Source of the DNA: CAZCBX01 sp964497185
GTDB lineage: Bacteria > Bdellovibrionota_G > JALEGL01 > JAGRMV01
Assembly (NCBI GenBank): GCA_964497185.1
Contig: CAZCBX010000013.1
Location: 1-64,000, forward strand
Length of the DNA stretch: 64,000 nucleotides
Reading direction: 5' to 3'
Positions 35,392 through 44,296 of the stretch are shown here, piece by piece. The translations under genes were made by a program, and so were the position numbers. The first letter of the stretch is position 1. Every line of letters starts with the position of its first letter. The notes under the pieces were generated by a model. That model was not told the DNA's origin. It ran no database searches and saw only the letters and a program-made list of their open reading frames with translations.

Positions 35392-36420
35392 TCAAGCTGC
35401 AGCTGAAACTGCTTCTTGTTTTTTTCGAAAGTCATCGTGACTGATGTGACCTTCATCCAACAAGACCTGCATCAGTGCATCGACGGTCTTGGCGGAAAAC
35501 TGAGACCCGCGAACACGCAAGATCTCTTCAACGATGTCCAGAACCGCCCAAGGATCTTTATAGGGGCGTTTGGAACTCAAAGCCTCATAAAAGTCAGCCA
35601 GCGCCACAATGGAACAAAGCAAGGGGATTTCTTCTTCGGTTAACCCTTCTGGATATCCTTTGCCGTCGGGCCGCTCGTGATGGTACCGTGCCAAAGGCGC
35701 CAGCTCTCTAAGCTGGTCGACGCTCTCCAGCAAATCACCGCCCCGCCCTGGGTGAGACATGATGATTTTTCGCTCTAAAGGTGAGAGTCTGCCTGGTTTT
35801 TTCAAAATATCGTCTGGGATGCTGATTTTTCCGATGTCATGCAGCAAGGCGCCTTCGCGAATCAACATGATTTCATGATCGGATAAATCAAAACGAGAGG
35901 CGATTTTTAAAGACCACTCTTGGACTCGGAAAGAATGTCGATGCGTATGACCATCTTTGTCATCAATGAGTTTGGCCAACAATTGAACGGCACCCTCTCG
36001 AAAACCATTCTGGGCTTTGTCGAGGTAATTTTTTTGGATGCCCCGATAGATCATTTGCTTCATGTAATTGGAAGAAAAGTCCACTGGCTTTTCAAGAAAT
36101 TCCCAAAAAACATTTTGCCGAACCGATTCAATGGCCAACTCTTTGGTGGCGTTGCCGGTAAGCATAATGCATGTCATGTTGGGATCGCGTTTTTTAATTT
36201 CTTTGGCCAATTCCAAGCCGGTCATGTTGGGCATCACTTGGTCGATGACCACCAGCGCAATATCAGGATTCTCGTCCAATACGTCCAGCGCTTTGACCGG
36301 ATCCGGACAAGTCATGACATCAAAGTCATCTTCCAAATGAAGTTGAAAAACTTCAAGGTTTTCCAACTCATCGTCGACATAAAAGATTTTGGTTTTGTTG
36401 TTTTCTTCTGCGTTGCCCAT
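35392..36420 (-). CDS. Response regulator with HD-GYP cyclic-di-GMP phosphodiesterase domain
   Basis: The 342-residue protein joins a receiver domain (acidic pair in YVDDELEN, phosphoacceptor Asp in LVVIDQVMPNMTG, conserved Lys in LEKPVD) to an HD-GYP domain (RHSFRV, ALLHDIGKISIPD, MSHPGRGGDLL, YHHERPDGKGYPEGL, ADFYEALSSKRPYK). All the metal and GYP residues are present, so c-di-GMP hydrolysis controlled by phosphorylation is expected. The cognate histidine kinase is not beside it. ATG 36420 follows a promoter with a perfect -10 box and a plausible ribosome binding site (AAGGGC). Confidence 0.93.
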   Translation of the reverse strand: MGNAEENNKTKIFYVDDELENLEVFQLHLEDDFDVMTCPDPVKALDVLDENPDIALVVIDQVMPNMTGLELAKEIKKRDPNMTCIMLTGNATKELAIESVRQNVFWEFLEKPVDFSSNYMKQMIYRGIQKNYLDKAQNGFREGAVQLLAKLIDDKDGHTHRHSFRVQEWSLKIASRFDLSDHEIMLIREGALLHDIGKISIPDDILKKPGRLSPLERKIIMSHPGRGGDLLESVDQLRELAPLARYHHERPDGKGYPEGLTEEEIPLLCSIVALADFYEALSSKRPYKDPWAVLDIVEEILRVRGSQFSAKTVDALMQVLLDEGHISHDDFRKKQEAVSAAA

Positions 36421-36453
36421 AATCGCGCCCTTGTTAATTTTTGTTGCCCTACT

Positions 36454-36459
36454 ATTATA
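36454..36459 (-). promoter_or_regulatory. Perfect -10 box of the HD-GYP regulator gene
   Basis: TATAAT on the minus strand lies about 34 bases before ATG 36420. The -35 region at suitable distance is weak (TATGTA-like). The expected leader is about 27 bases. Confidence 0.5.
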
Positions 36460-36687
36460 ATAAATTTTCAACCACTTACATACTATTTTCCCATAAACTC
36501 GTTTTTTTTCAAAAAACCGGAATATTTTTTACATAAGCACTTTAATTTTTTTCTACAAAAATAATTTTAACTTGCTGATTTTATTTCTTTTTCTACTTTA
36601 TGTTTTAAGCGATTAAAGTTTACATTTTTTTACACACAATTCGTGATTTTGGTTACGCTTTGAAAAAAATCAAAATTCGCAGTTTTC

Positions 36688-36716
36688 TTGTGCGTTGAGC
36701 AAGGGTTGGATAGTAT
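36688..36716 (+). promoter_or_regulatory. Candidate promoter of tdk
   Basis: TTGTGC (36688-36693) and TAGTAT (36711-36716) are separated by 17 bases. Transcription would start near 36723, about 85 bases before the preferred tdk start. Confidence 0.45.
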
Positions 36717-36807
36717 AACTTGAAATCATCCACGGGGCTCGTTATACACGTTGAATGCAGGGCCTCAACACGCCCCATGGAACCACTGGAAAGAGCAGGA
36801 AAGCGGT

Positions 36808-37398
36808 ATGACGCACCAAACACCACGGGAAACTGGATGGATCGAAGTAATTTGCGGGAGCATGTTTTCAGGAAAGACCGAAGAGCTCATTCGCCGAATG
36901 CGCCGTGCTGAAATTGCCAAACAGAACATTGTTTTATTCAAACCCCGCCTGGATGACCGCTATGCCACCGACTTTGTGATGAGTCATGACAAACGTGTCA
37001 TTGAAGCCGTCTCTGTGGACGAAGCCCAGCAAATTGAGATTCTTGCTAAAAATTACAACGTCGTGGGCATTGATGAAATTCAATTTTTTGGCCCTGAAAT
37101 CGTTGAAGTCTGTGAAAACCTAGCCAGCCAGGGCAAACGCGTGATTGTATCCGGTTTGGATCAAGACTACCAAGGCAACCCTTTTGAGCCCATGCCCACC
37201 TTGATGTGCATTTCAGAATATGTATCCAAACAATTGGCCATTTGCATGGTGTGTGGAAACCCAGCCGATCGCACCCAGCGAATCATCGACGAAGAAGAAC
37301 GCGTGGTCATCGGCGGCAACGAATTCTACGAAGCCCGCTGCCGCAAATGCTTCCACCCCGGCGTCCTCAACAAATCCGACATCGAAGACTCCTACTAA
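36808..37398 (+). CDS. tdk: Thymidine kinase
   Basis: The 196-residue type II thymidine kinase phosphorylates deoxythymidine for salvage. The P-loop is EVICGSMFSGKTEELIRR. The lid/catalytic region shows VVGIDEIQFFG (Walker B) and VSGLDQDYQGNPFEPM. The zinc site is formed by CMVCGNPA and ARCRKCFHPG. ATG 36808 has AGGA about 9 bases upstream; an earlier start at 36751 would add an unconserved leader. A short TATATAGA microsatellite (37397-37424) and a hairpin follow the stop. Confidence 0.95.
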   Translation: MTHQTPRETGWIEVICGSMFSGKTEELIRRMRRAEIAKQNIVLFKPRLDDRYATDFVMSHDKRVIEAVSVDEAQQIEILAKNYNVVGIDEIQFFGPEIVEVCENLASQGKRVIVSGLDQDYQGNPFEPMPTLMCISEYVSKQLAICMVCGNPADRTQRIIDEEERVVIGGNEFYEARCRKCFHPGVLNKSDIEDSY

Positions 37399-37428
37399 TA
37401 TATATATAGATATATAGATATATAGAGA

Positions 37429-37452
37429 ACAAACGCCCAAAAGGGCGTTTGT
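37429..37452 (+). terminator. Hairpin after tdk
   Basis: ACAAACGCCC and GGGCGTTTGT form a perfect 10-bp stem with an AAAA loop, 30 bases after the tdk stop. Only a weak pyrimidine stretch (CTACTTCCC) follows. It is a plausible but not classical intrinsic terminator. Confidence 0.6.
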
Positions 37453-37492
37453 CTACTTCCCTATACCCTACCCCCCCATTGTTGAAGGGCGC

Positions 37493-37638
37493 AGGTGTCG
37501 CCCCGGGGACAACGTGCAGCGCTGTCTGAGCAACGCTATCTACCGAAACAAAGAAACACGCCCCAATGAATTCGCAGTGTACTTAAAAACAGTGGTCGCC
37601 CGCGAGTTCGCTTTAGCGTTTCCCCGGGGCGTGCACCT
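37493..37638. repeat. Long-range hairpin element between tdk and the nfuA-like gene
   Basis: AGGTG-T-CGCCCCGGGGA (37493-37509) pairs with TCCCCGGGGCG-TG-CACCT (37621-37638), enclosing 111 bases. The minus-strand reading of the enclosed end contains GCTAAAGCGAACTCGCG, related to the AAAGCGAGG core of the hairpins near 7 kb. The 328-base gap holds no convincing gene. Confidence 0.65.
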
Positions 37639-37727
37639 CGCCACAGATCTATCCATGAAAGCAAAAACCCAAAAACCAGCCAACACAAGGTTGCAATTCA
37701 ACCAATATTGTACTAAATCAGTACCAT

Positions 37728-38294
37728 ATGATTCAAATCACCCCCCAAGCCCAAGCCAAAGTCCTGGAATTCATGAAAGCGCAGCCAGATTCCAAATACC
37801 TTCGCATTCAAGTGCAAGGTCGTTCTGCCACAGAATATCTAACCCAGTTTTTGCTTGAAGAAAAACCATCCCCCACCGATCAAGTGATCCAGGCCGACCA
37901 AATTGACGTGGTCATTGCACAAGAGGACGTGGATAAGGTCAAAAGTGCCACCGTTGAATGGATTGAAAGCGTCAGCGGCAGCGGTTTTCGATTGGACAAT
38001 CCCAACAAACCAGAAAACCATCTGGATTCTCCCGTGGCGCAAAAAGTGCAGCAAATTTTGGACGATGAAATCAATCCTTCGATTGCTGCGCATGGGGGCC
38101 ACATCGAGTTATTGGATATCCAAGACGCACGTGCTTTTGTCAAAATGAGCGGCGGGTGTCAGGGCTGTTCATCGGCCAGTGCAACGTTAAAGCAAGGCGT
38201 AGAGGTTCGAATCAAAGAGCTGGTGCCTGAAATTTCTGAACTTGTGGATACCACCGACCATGCTGGCGGCACAAACCCTTATTACAGTGGTTAG
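37728..38294 (+). CDS. NfuA/NifU-type iron-sulfur carrier protein
   Basis: The 188-residue protein has an N-terminal degenerate A-type (IscA-like) domain (about 1-95) that lacks the usual cysteines. A C-terminal Nfu domain follows, with the cluster-binding motif SGGCQGCSSASATLKQGVE. This two-domain layout is that of NfuA, which carries 4Fe-4S clusters to target enzymes. It precedes the phosphatase gene by 6 bases. Fe-S clients in the window could include the glycosylase-like protein. Confidence 0.9.
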   Translation: MIQITPQAQAKVLEFMKAQPDSKYLRIQVQGRSATEYLTQFLLEEKPSPTDQVIQADQIDVVIAQEDVDKVKSATVEWIESVSGSGFRLDNPNKPENHLDSPVAQKVQQILDDEINPSIAAHGGHIELLDIQDARAFVKMSGGCQGCSSASATLKQGVEVRIKELVPEISELVDTTDHAGGTNPYYSG

Positions 38295-38300
38295 GCGGGC

Positions 38301-38783
38301 ATGATGACACGCATTCTCTTTGTATGTCTTGGCAACATCTGCCGCTCACCCACGGCCGAGGGCATCATGGATCATTTGATTGAAACCCGTGGTTTGTCGG
38401 ATAAAATTGAAACCGATTCTGCCGGCACCAGCGGCTACCATCAGGGGGAGCCCGCAGACATCCGCGCCAGAGAAGCCGCCCAAAAACGAGCTTACACCCT
38501 AAAAAGCAAATCGCGCATGTTTACCCCTAAAGATTTTGACCAGTTCGATTACATCATCACCATGGACCACCAAAATCAAAAAGATGTATTGGCGCTGGCT
38601 CCCACAACAGATGCGCGCAAAAAAGTGCATTCGATGATGTCTTTTTGCAGTTTATACGATCAGCAGTATCAAGAAGTGCCCGATCCTTACCACGGAGGCA
38701 TGGCCGACTACAAAACGGTATTGGATTTATGTGAAGACGGCTGCAAAGGACTGCTGGATCAGATTGAAAAACAACTCGATTAA
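38301..38783 (+). CDS. Low molecular weight protein tyrosine phosphatase
   Basis: The 160-residue enzyme shows the CX5R phosphate loop in ILFVCLGNICRSPTAEGI and the general-acid loop DPYHGG. These phosphatases dephosphorylate tyrosine kinases or small phosphoesters, and some relatives act on phosphoarginine. Two adjacent ATG codons give a one-residue uncertainty at the start. It overlaps the argR stop region convergently by four bases. Confidence 0.93.
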   Translation: MMTRILFVCLGNICRSPTAEGIMDHLIETRGLSDKIETDSAGTSGYHQGEPADIRAREAAQKRAYTLKSKSRMFTPKDFDQFDYIITMDHQNQKDVLALAPTTDARKKVHSMMSFCSLYDQQYQEVPDPYHGGMADYKTVLDLCEDGCKGLLDQIEKQLD

Positions 38784-39229
38784 CGAGACAACAATATTTG
38801 GTTGATTTGGTCCAACACCTTTTTCTGCGCGTCTTGATCGGCAACCGCAATAAAAATGGTGTCGTCGCCGGCAACAGTGCCCACCACATCATCCCAGTCT
38901 TCCCCATCCAAATCATTGGCAATAATTTTGGCTGCACTCACGGAAGTTTTGAGCACCAACAAGTGCATGCCCACTGCGACCACCGACAAACCATGAAGTT
39001 CGAGATTGCGAATCCAGCTGGGTTTGAATTCGAGAGAATCAGGCACATGGTATCCTTGGGGGCCTTTGACCACGCCCAATTCTTCAATGTCTCTGGAAAT
39101 CGTTGTCTGGGTGGCATGGAAGCCCTGCTCTTTCATGCGCGATGCAAGCTCTTCTTGGGTGGATATGTTGCGTTGCTGGATTAATTCAAGCAAACTGCGA
39201 TGGCGTTTGCGTTTGTCTCGTGTACTCAC
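38780..39229 (-). CDS. argR: Arginine repressor
   Basis: The 149-residue ArgR has an N-terminal winged helix (SLLELIQQRNISTQEELASRM, TQTTISRDIEELGVVK) and the C-terminal hexamerisation and arginine-binding domain with GTVAGDDTIFIA. It controls arginine synthesis and uptake. The start is GTG at 39229, directly after the stop of the NhaC-type antiporter (TAGGTG), so the regulator is made from the transporter transcript. That suggests the transporter handles arginine or a related amino acid. Confidence 0.93.
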   Translation of the reverse strand: MSTRDKRKRHRSLLELIQQRNISTQEELASRMKEQGFHATQTTISRDIEELGVVKGPQGYHVPDSLEFKPSWIRNLELHGLSVVAVGMHLLVLKTSVSAAKIIANDLDGEDWDDVVGTVAGDDTIFIAVADQDAQKKVLDQINQILLSR

Positions 39230-40894
39230 CTAAACCTCTTCCACTTTTTTGCCCACAAACCGAATGATCATAAGCAGCGTCACGCTACCCAAAAGCAGCA
39301 GCAGCCATGGTGAGATCCCATACCCTGAAGGAAGATAACCAAGACCAATGGCCACAGCCCCCACCGTCAAAGCATAGGGCATTTGTGTTTGGACGTGATC
39401 CATGTGATCCACACCACTCCACATGGAACTCATAATGGTGGTATCCGAAATGGGCGATACATGGTCACCAAAAATAGCGCCCGTCAGCACGGCCCCCACT
39501 GTGGAATAAAGTATTGGCTCAAATTGCGCCATGGGCTGACCACTGGCCAAGTACAAATCATGCACCGCTGGCACGCACAGTGGAAACAAAATGGCCATGG
39601 TGCCCCAAGATGTTCCCGTTGAAAAAGCAATCAGAAAGCCCAGGGCAAACGTCATCGTCGGCATCCACGGATATTCGATCCATCCCTGCAATAAACCGCT
39701 TAGCACTTTTCCGGCTTCCAGCTCATTTAACACAGCCGACAAGCCCCACGCGAAAATCAACACCACAGCAGGAAACACCATTGATTTTAGGCCGTCCATC
39801 CAAACCTCAATGGCTTGGGTAAAATCAAAAATCTTCTGAACCACCATCATCAAAAACGCGCAAAGCGTGGACAACAATGCCGCCCAAATCAATACTTTGA
39901 TGGGATCAGCGGCCCCAAAAACATCCAACCAACCCGTGGCTTGGGTATACCTTTCGGACATGATCAAGCTCTGCTTTCCATCCCAATAAAAACCAAAGAG
40001 CACCGTAAAAACCAACACCAGCAAGGGAAGCAATCCATGGTACCAACGTCCGGTTTCTAAAATTTTATCTTCCCACCCTTGAATTTCTTTGCTGAGCATG
40101 GGGGTGGACGCAGGATCGGTGACTTGCCCTGTGGATCTGGCCCTGCGTTCGGCTCTCCACATGGGGCCCCAATCGCGACCCATCACAATGATGCCCACGA
40201 TGAATACCAGCAGCAAAATGGCATAGAACCGGTAAGGCAAGGACTGGATAAAAACAGCGTATGCGTTGTTTTCGAGGCCAGCGTTGTTGAGGGCGGTGGC
40301 CAATAAACCCAATTCGTAGGCAATCCAAGTGGAGATGACCGACAGTGAGGCCACAGGCGCGCTGGTGGCATCGATGATAAAAGATAACTTTTCGCGGGAT
40401 ATGCGGTAGCGATCGGCAATGCCGCGAAACAAATTTCCTGCGATGATGGTGTTGGCGTAATCATCGATAAAAATCAACATACCTGTGGCCATAACGAGTC
40501 CCTGGGTGCGGGTAGCATTGCGGGCATAACCTTTGATCAAACCAAGCAATCGAAACAGCCCGCCCGATTGGGTTAAGAGGGCAATCAAGCCGCCCACCAT
40601 CAAGGTAAAAAGCAGAATGCCGGCATGACTCGAATCGGACATGGCCTGCAACAAATAAGTATCCGGCACTTTAAGCAAAGAGATAAAGCCCGTTTGCAGG
40701 GACCACTGCCCCAGTACCAACCAAGCCCCCGCAAATATCCCCACAAAAAGAGAAAACAGTACATTTTTGGTCCAAAAGGCCAAACCAATGGCCAAAAAAG
40801 CAGGCAGAAGTTTGTATGCATGATTATTCAAAAAAAAGGGCAAAGTGCAGATGGAAAGGAGAATAAGAGGCGGCAAGAAACATTTTCTAAACAT
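39230..40894 (-). CDS. NhaC family antiporter/transporter
   Basis: The 554-residue protein has about 12 helices. Characteristic NhaC-family stretches are IFIDDYANTIIAGNLFRGIADRYRISREKLSFIIDATSAPVA (residues about 136-177) and ALGFLIAFSTGTSWGTMAILFP, with GAIFGDHVSPISDTTIMSS near the end. The family exchanges sodium for protons or organic substrates, and several members move amino acids. Position immediately before argR favours arginine or ornithine. A weak ArgR-box-like AT palindrome, GTATTTATGCATTTT, lies at about 40912-40926, but I would not rely on it. Confidence 0.85.
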   Translation of the reverse strand: MFRKCFLPPLILLSICTLPFFLNNHAYKLLPAFLAIGLAFWTKNVLFSLFVGIFAGAWLVLGQWSLQTGFISLLKVPDTYLLQAMSDSSHAGILLFTLMVGGLIALLTQSGGLFRLLGLIKGYARNATRTQGLVMATGMLIFIDDYANTIIAGNLFRGIADRYRISREKLSFIIDATSAPVASLSVISTWIAYELGLLATALNNAGLENNAYAVFIQSLPYRFYAILLLVFIVGIIVMGRDWGPMWRAERRARSTGQVTDPASTPMLSKEIQGWEDKILETGRWYHGLLPLLVLVFTVLFGFYWDGKQSLIMSERYTQATGWLDVFGAADPIKVLIWAALLSTLCAFLMMVVQKIFDFTQAIEVWMDGLKSMVFPAVVLIFAWGLSAVLNELEAGKVLSGLLQGWIEYPWMPTMTFALGFLIAFSTGTSWGTMAILFPLCVPAVHDLYLASGQPMAQFEPILYSTVGAVLTGAIFGDHVSPISDTTIMSSMWSGVDHMDHVQTQMPYALTVGAVAIGLGYLPSGYGISPWLLLLLGSVTLLMIIRFVGKKVEEV

Positions 40895-41022
40895 TATTTA
40901 CGTCTCTACCGCGTATTTATGCATTTTACAACTTCAAGAAATTCCCAGCCTAGCACGCCTTGCAAGACCCTCTTGGAACTCCCTAGGGGTTGGGTGCTGT
41001 GCAGAATGTTTTGATGGGTTGG

Positions 41023-42303
41023 TTATAAAAACCACAAACAGGACATGGCCACCAAGGTGGGTACGATTGCATACAAAAATAATTTGAGCGGGGCAATGCC
41101 CTCAGGACCAAACCGGTCCTGCATGATGGAAAAACCAGCTGGGTTGGGGGCGTTGGCAATGACGGTTAATCCACCACCTGCCACGGCTCCAGCAACCAGT
41201 GCATATTTTAATGCATCGGACAAGCCTTCTACCTGCGCGCCCAAAAAGGTCAGCGCTGCATTGTCTGTAAACGCCGTCAAACCAGTTGCCCCTGCAAACA
41301 GTGGAAAGACATCCAAGCGGGCCAGAATGGGCGATAGCCACCAGCCTTGAAATGAGCCCAGCACAACCAAGCCACCTAAAAAGTAAGCCACCAACAAGCT
41401 CTGCTTGATTTTCAACGGCGACTGATATTCGCGCGTAATGGTGGTCACCCCAATGAAATACAAAAGGATCCCCATAAACACGCTTGGATGATGCGCTGTT
41501 AAAACAACTGCCGCCAAAAATACCCCATGAACCATGGTTAACCATGTGGGCACCGTGGTGCGAATCAACGCGACCTCCGAGCGCTCAAACTGCAACAATT
41601 CTTTGTGCACCATGGCCAGCGCCAGTGATGCATTGATGGTCACACCCACCGCAGCTTTCCATCCAAAATTGGTCAGCATAAAGGGTAAATCCCAGCCCCA
41701 TAAACTGGCCACCATCAGCACGGGGGGAGCCGCATAGGGTGTTAGCACACCGCCAATCGATACATTGACAAATAAAGCAGCCAACGTGATGTACTTAAAC
41801 TGCGTCGAAACATTTCTTTGATAAAATTGATGATACAGGATCAAAGCGGTCACTGTCATGGCAGCCGGCTCCGTAATGAAGCTGCCCATAAGAGGACCTA
41901 GCGTCAAACATAGAAAATACATGCTTAAACTTTCATGCTTGCGGGATATCACACGGGCAAGGCGTAAAATGGTGTTTTGCGCCCATTCAATGATGGGTTT
42001 GGTGGAAGCCACCGTCATGATGGCAAAAACAAACAAGGGTTCGGTAAAGTTAACTTGATCCACCAAGTGGATGGCGTGTGAAAAGCCCGTAATGGTCCCA
42101 ACGCTAATTAGAAACAATCCAGCCCAAAAACCAAATACCACTTCCACTTCACCCAAAAGATGAAAGAGATTTTCGCCGATTGAACCATCTTCATACATAT
42201 GGGCCAGTTTTTGAAAAACGCTGGTCATGAAGGTATGCACGATCGCCAGCGCAAAGCAAACCGTGGCAATCCACTCAATCAAATGTGTGGGATGATCGTT
42301 CAT
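41023..42303 (-). CDS. Putative Na+/H+ antiporter
   Basis: The 426-residue membrane protein has about 11-12 helices. Family-like segments include MTVASTKPIIEWAQNTI, GPLMGSFITEPAAMTV, NVSIGGVLTPYAAPPVLMVA and TGLTAFTDNAALTFLGAQVEG, resembling the Na_H_antiport_3 (formerly DUF1504) group. Conserved acidic residues in helices (SFITEPAA, FTDNAAL) suit cation binding. It is last in the minus-strand run that contains the tyrosine-degradation genes. A link to that pathway is possible but not shown. Confidence 0.75.
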   Translation of the reverse strand: MNDHPTHLIEWIATVCFALAIVHTFMTSVFQKLAHMYEDGSIGENLFHLLGEVEVVFGFWAGLFLISVGTITGFSHAIHLVDQVNFTEPLFVFAIMTVASTKPIIEWAQNTILRLARVISRKHESLSMYFLCLTLGPLMGSFITEPAAMTVTALILYHQFYQRNVSTQFKYITLAALFVNVSIGGVLTPYAAPPVLMVASLWGWDLPFMLTNFGWKAAVGVTINASLALAMVHKELLQFERSEVALIRTTVPTWLTMVHGVFLAAVVLTAHHPSVFMGILLYFIGVTTITREYQSPLKIKQSLLVAYFLGGLVVLGSFQGWWLSPILARLDVFPLFAGATGLTAFTDNAALTFLGAQVEGLSDALKYALVAGAVAGGGLTVIANAPNPAGFSIMQDRFGPEGIAPLKLFLYAIVPTLVAMSCLWFL

Positions 42304-42347
42304 AGAAGGCTTAAATTTACCTTAGCCTCGTCAGAAACTCCATGAAT

Positions 42348-43178
42348 TTATGTTGTTAAAACAATGTCCCATGCTGCGTCGATGTTTCTTTCGTCGACGG
42401 CCTTTTGCAATGCTTGTTTTTGAGTGGCATCCAGCGCTTTGACAAAAGTGCAAGACGCATCGGGTTTCGATGCTCGCAAGGCCAAAAAACCCAATTGGTT
42501 TTTGGTTAACCCCAAGTCAAACAGCGCGTCGGGCAGTTGATCCCAACCCATGCCCAAATGGGTGCGAGGCATGTCCATGCCAAACATATTCTCCGGCTGA
42601 CATCGTGTATACCAAGACCCACCATTGCGTCCGATGTGATCAATTTCTTGTCCGGCCACGCGGCCATCCTGCATCAATTTTTTGGCTACATGAAAAGCCA
42701 CCACTTCACACACCGCCAGATTGCCTGACCCTTTGCCCTCGCCCAAATGAATCATTTGCAGCATCTTGCACTCCATGTGAAAAGGCGATTCTTTTACGCG
42801 GTGGGGCTGTACCAATTTCGACTGTTTTTTGGTGAAACCACTTTTGACAAATTCATCCACCTCTCCGGGGTATTCAGTCGATGCCAGGTTCATTTGCTCG
42901 GCCATTTCATACGTGACCGCGTGAACAACGCATTCTTTGGTGTCCATGAGATTGCGATAGGTGTCTTTTAATGTACCGTCGCGTCCGCGTCTTGCGGGTG
43001 AAAAAGCAATGACGGGCGGCTGACTGCCAAATGCATTAAAAAAAGAAAACGGGGCCAGATTGGCTTTTCCCTGGCTGGATCGTGTAGAAACCAGAGCGAT
43101 GGGCCTAGGCGCAACCCCCGAAGTTAATATACGTTGTACATCTACGGGGTCTAGTGTTTGGGGATCGATGTGAATCAT
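42348..43178 (-). CDS. Flavin reductase-like (DIM6/NTAB) protein
   Basis: The 276-residue flavin-binding split-barrel protein shows GVAPRPIALVSTRSSQGKANLAPFSFFNAFGSQPP (residues about 20-54), then LKDTYRNLMDTKECVVH. These proteins reduce or bind FMN and often support a partner oxygenase. ATG 43178 has AAGG 7 bases upstream. Members of this family are found beside homogentisate-pathway genes in several bacteria, so a role in aromatic catabolism is plausible. It lies between the fumarylacetoacetase and antiporter genes. Confidence 0.8.
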   Translation of the reverse strand: MIHIDPQTLDPVDVQRILTSGVAPRPIALVSTRSSQGKANLAPFSFFNAFGSQPPVIAFSPARRGRDGTLKDTYRNLMDTKECVVHAVTYEMAEQMNLASTEYPGEVDEFVKSGFTKKQSKLVQPHRVKESPFHMECKMLQMIHLGEGKGSGNLAVCEVVAFHVAKKLMQDGRVAGQEIDHIGRNGGSWYTRCQPENMFGMDMPRTHLGMGWDQLPDALFDLGLTKNQLGFLALRASKPDASCTFVKALDATQKQALQKAVDERNIDAAWDIVLTT

Positions 43179-43231
43179 ATCATTGCCTTTTTTTAAAAGA
43201 CTGCCCAAACAGCAACAGTCTAAAAACCAAT

Positions 43232-44251
43232 TTAATCTAAGTTTTTCTTTTTTTCTAGGATGGAATACTCAGGCTGATTGAGCAGCAGTTTGTTTTGCAA
43301 AATGCCTAGGCCTTCGATTTCCAACTCAATGGCGTCATTGGGTTCCAACCATACGGGCGTATACGTATCGCCCTTTTCTTTGGCCAAGCGGCTGCCGGTT
43401 CCATTGATTTCTGCATAACAACCCGTACCCACTGTACCTGAACCAATGATGTCGCCTGGGTACACTTCCGTGCCATAGGAAACCCGTTCCAAGATTTCAG
43501 CGAATGTCCAGTCCATGGTTTTCATGTTGCCATCGGAAATGAGTTTGCCATTGTGTTTGGCCGTCATGCGCAAATCGTATTTGTCACCGTGATCGGTTTT
43601 AATGCGTTTGCTGGCCAACTCGTCTTTGGTGACCAAATAGGGGCCAAATGAATTGGCAAAATCTTTGCCCTTGGCGGGGCCCAGCGACAACTTCATTTCT
43701 TCAAGCTGCAATCGGCGCGCGGAGAAATCGTTCCAAATCATGTAGCCAAAAATATAATCGTCGGCTTGCTGCGCCGAAATATTCTTCCCGCGTTTGCCAA
43801 CCACCATGGCCACTTCGAGTTCAAAGTCCATGCGTTCGAAATGATCTTTTTCCAAAAGGACATCACCTGGGCCATACACCGCATTGTGATTGGAAAAATA
43901 AAAAATGGGAAATTGATCAAACTCAGGCGTCATCTCGGCATCGCGGTTTTGACGCATGGTCTGCACGTGTTGACGGAAAGCATACCCATCGCGCAGCGAT
44001 GGTGGTTCAGGCACGGGTGCCAGTAGGGTTACCGGCTTGATTTCTTCAAAATCTTGGGGCGCATCAATGATTTTTTGCTGCAAAGCAAGCAAATCGGGCA
44101 TGGCTGCCTCTTGAATCGTCAAAAATTCCTTCATGGTGTCGGGTAACACCAAGCCCAATTTTCGGGCGTTTTCACTCACGCAATATACATGGCCTTTAAT
44201 CGACAAACCAAGGTGATTGCGGTCATCGCGTAGATAGCTAACTAGTTTCAT
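43232..44251 (-). CDS. Fumarylacetoacetate hydrolase family protein
   Basis: The 339-residue protein has the FAH fold. Metal-binding acidic residues appear in FELEVAMVVGKRGKNI, GYMIWNDFSARRLQLEEM and GKDFANSFGPYLV, and the catalytic region in DIIGSGTVGTGC. It should split fumarylacetoacetate into fumarate and acetoacetate, the last step of tyrosine degradation. It is shorter than the roughly 420-residue eukaryote-like fumarylacetoacetase and belongs to the compact bacterial type. The substrate assignment relies on its position 45 bases after the aminotransferase and downstream of hmgA and hppD. Confidence 0.87.
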   Translation of the reverse strand: MKLVSYLRDDRNHLGLSIKGHVYCVSENARKLGLVLPDTMKEFLTIQEAAMPDLLALQQKIIDAPQDFEEIKPVTLLAPVPEPPSLRDGYAFRQHVQTMRQNRDAEMTPEFDQFPIFYFSNHNAVYGPGDVLLEKDHFERMDFELEVAMVVGKRGKNISAQQADDYIFGYMIWNDFSARRLQLEEMKLSLGPAKGKDFANSFGPYLVTKDELASKRIKTDHGDKYDLRMTAKHNGKLISDGNMKTMDWTFAEILERVSYGTEVYPGDIIGSGTVGTGCYAEINGTGSRLAKEKGDTYTPVWLEPNDAIELEIEGLGILQNKLLLNQPEYSILEKKKNLD

Positions 44252-44296
44252 GTCATTCTCCTTATTGGTTGCTGGCTATGATGTACATCACATTGA

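Larger units (their letters stand above)
36421..36807. other. AT-rich divergent intergenic region
   Basis: The 387 bases between the HD-GYP gene and tdk are clearly more AT-rich than the neighbours, with many T and A runs (36480-36680). No convincing gene is present. It carries outward promoter candidates for both flanking genes: TATAAT on the minus strand at 36454-36459, and TTGTGC/TAGTAT on the plus strand at 36688-36716. Its composition would suit a nucleoid-protein-bound or UP-element-rich promoter region. Confidence 0.6.

Noticed and set aside
37397..37427. TATATAGA tandem run after tdk as a CRISPR-like or phase-variable repeat
   Set aside because: Too short and purely AT; outside any promoter or frame where length change would matter.
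37514..37858. 114-codon plus-strand frame before and into the nfuA-like gene
   Set aside because: It overlaps the well-supported nfuA-like start in another frame and lies mostly within the long hairpin element.
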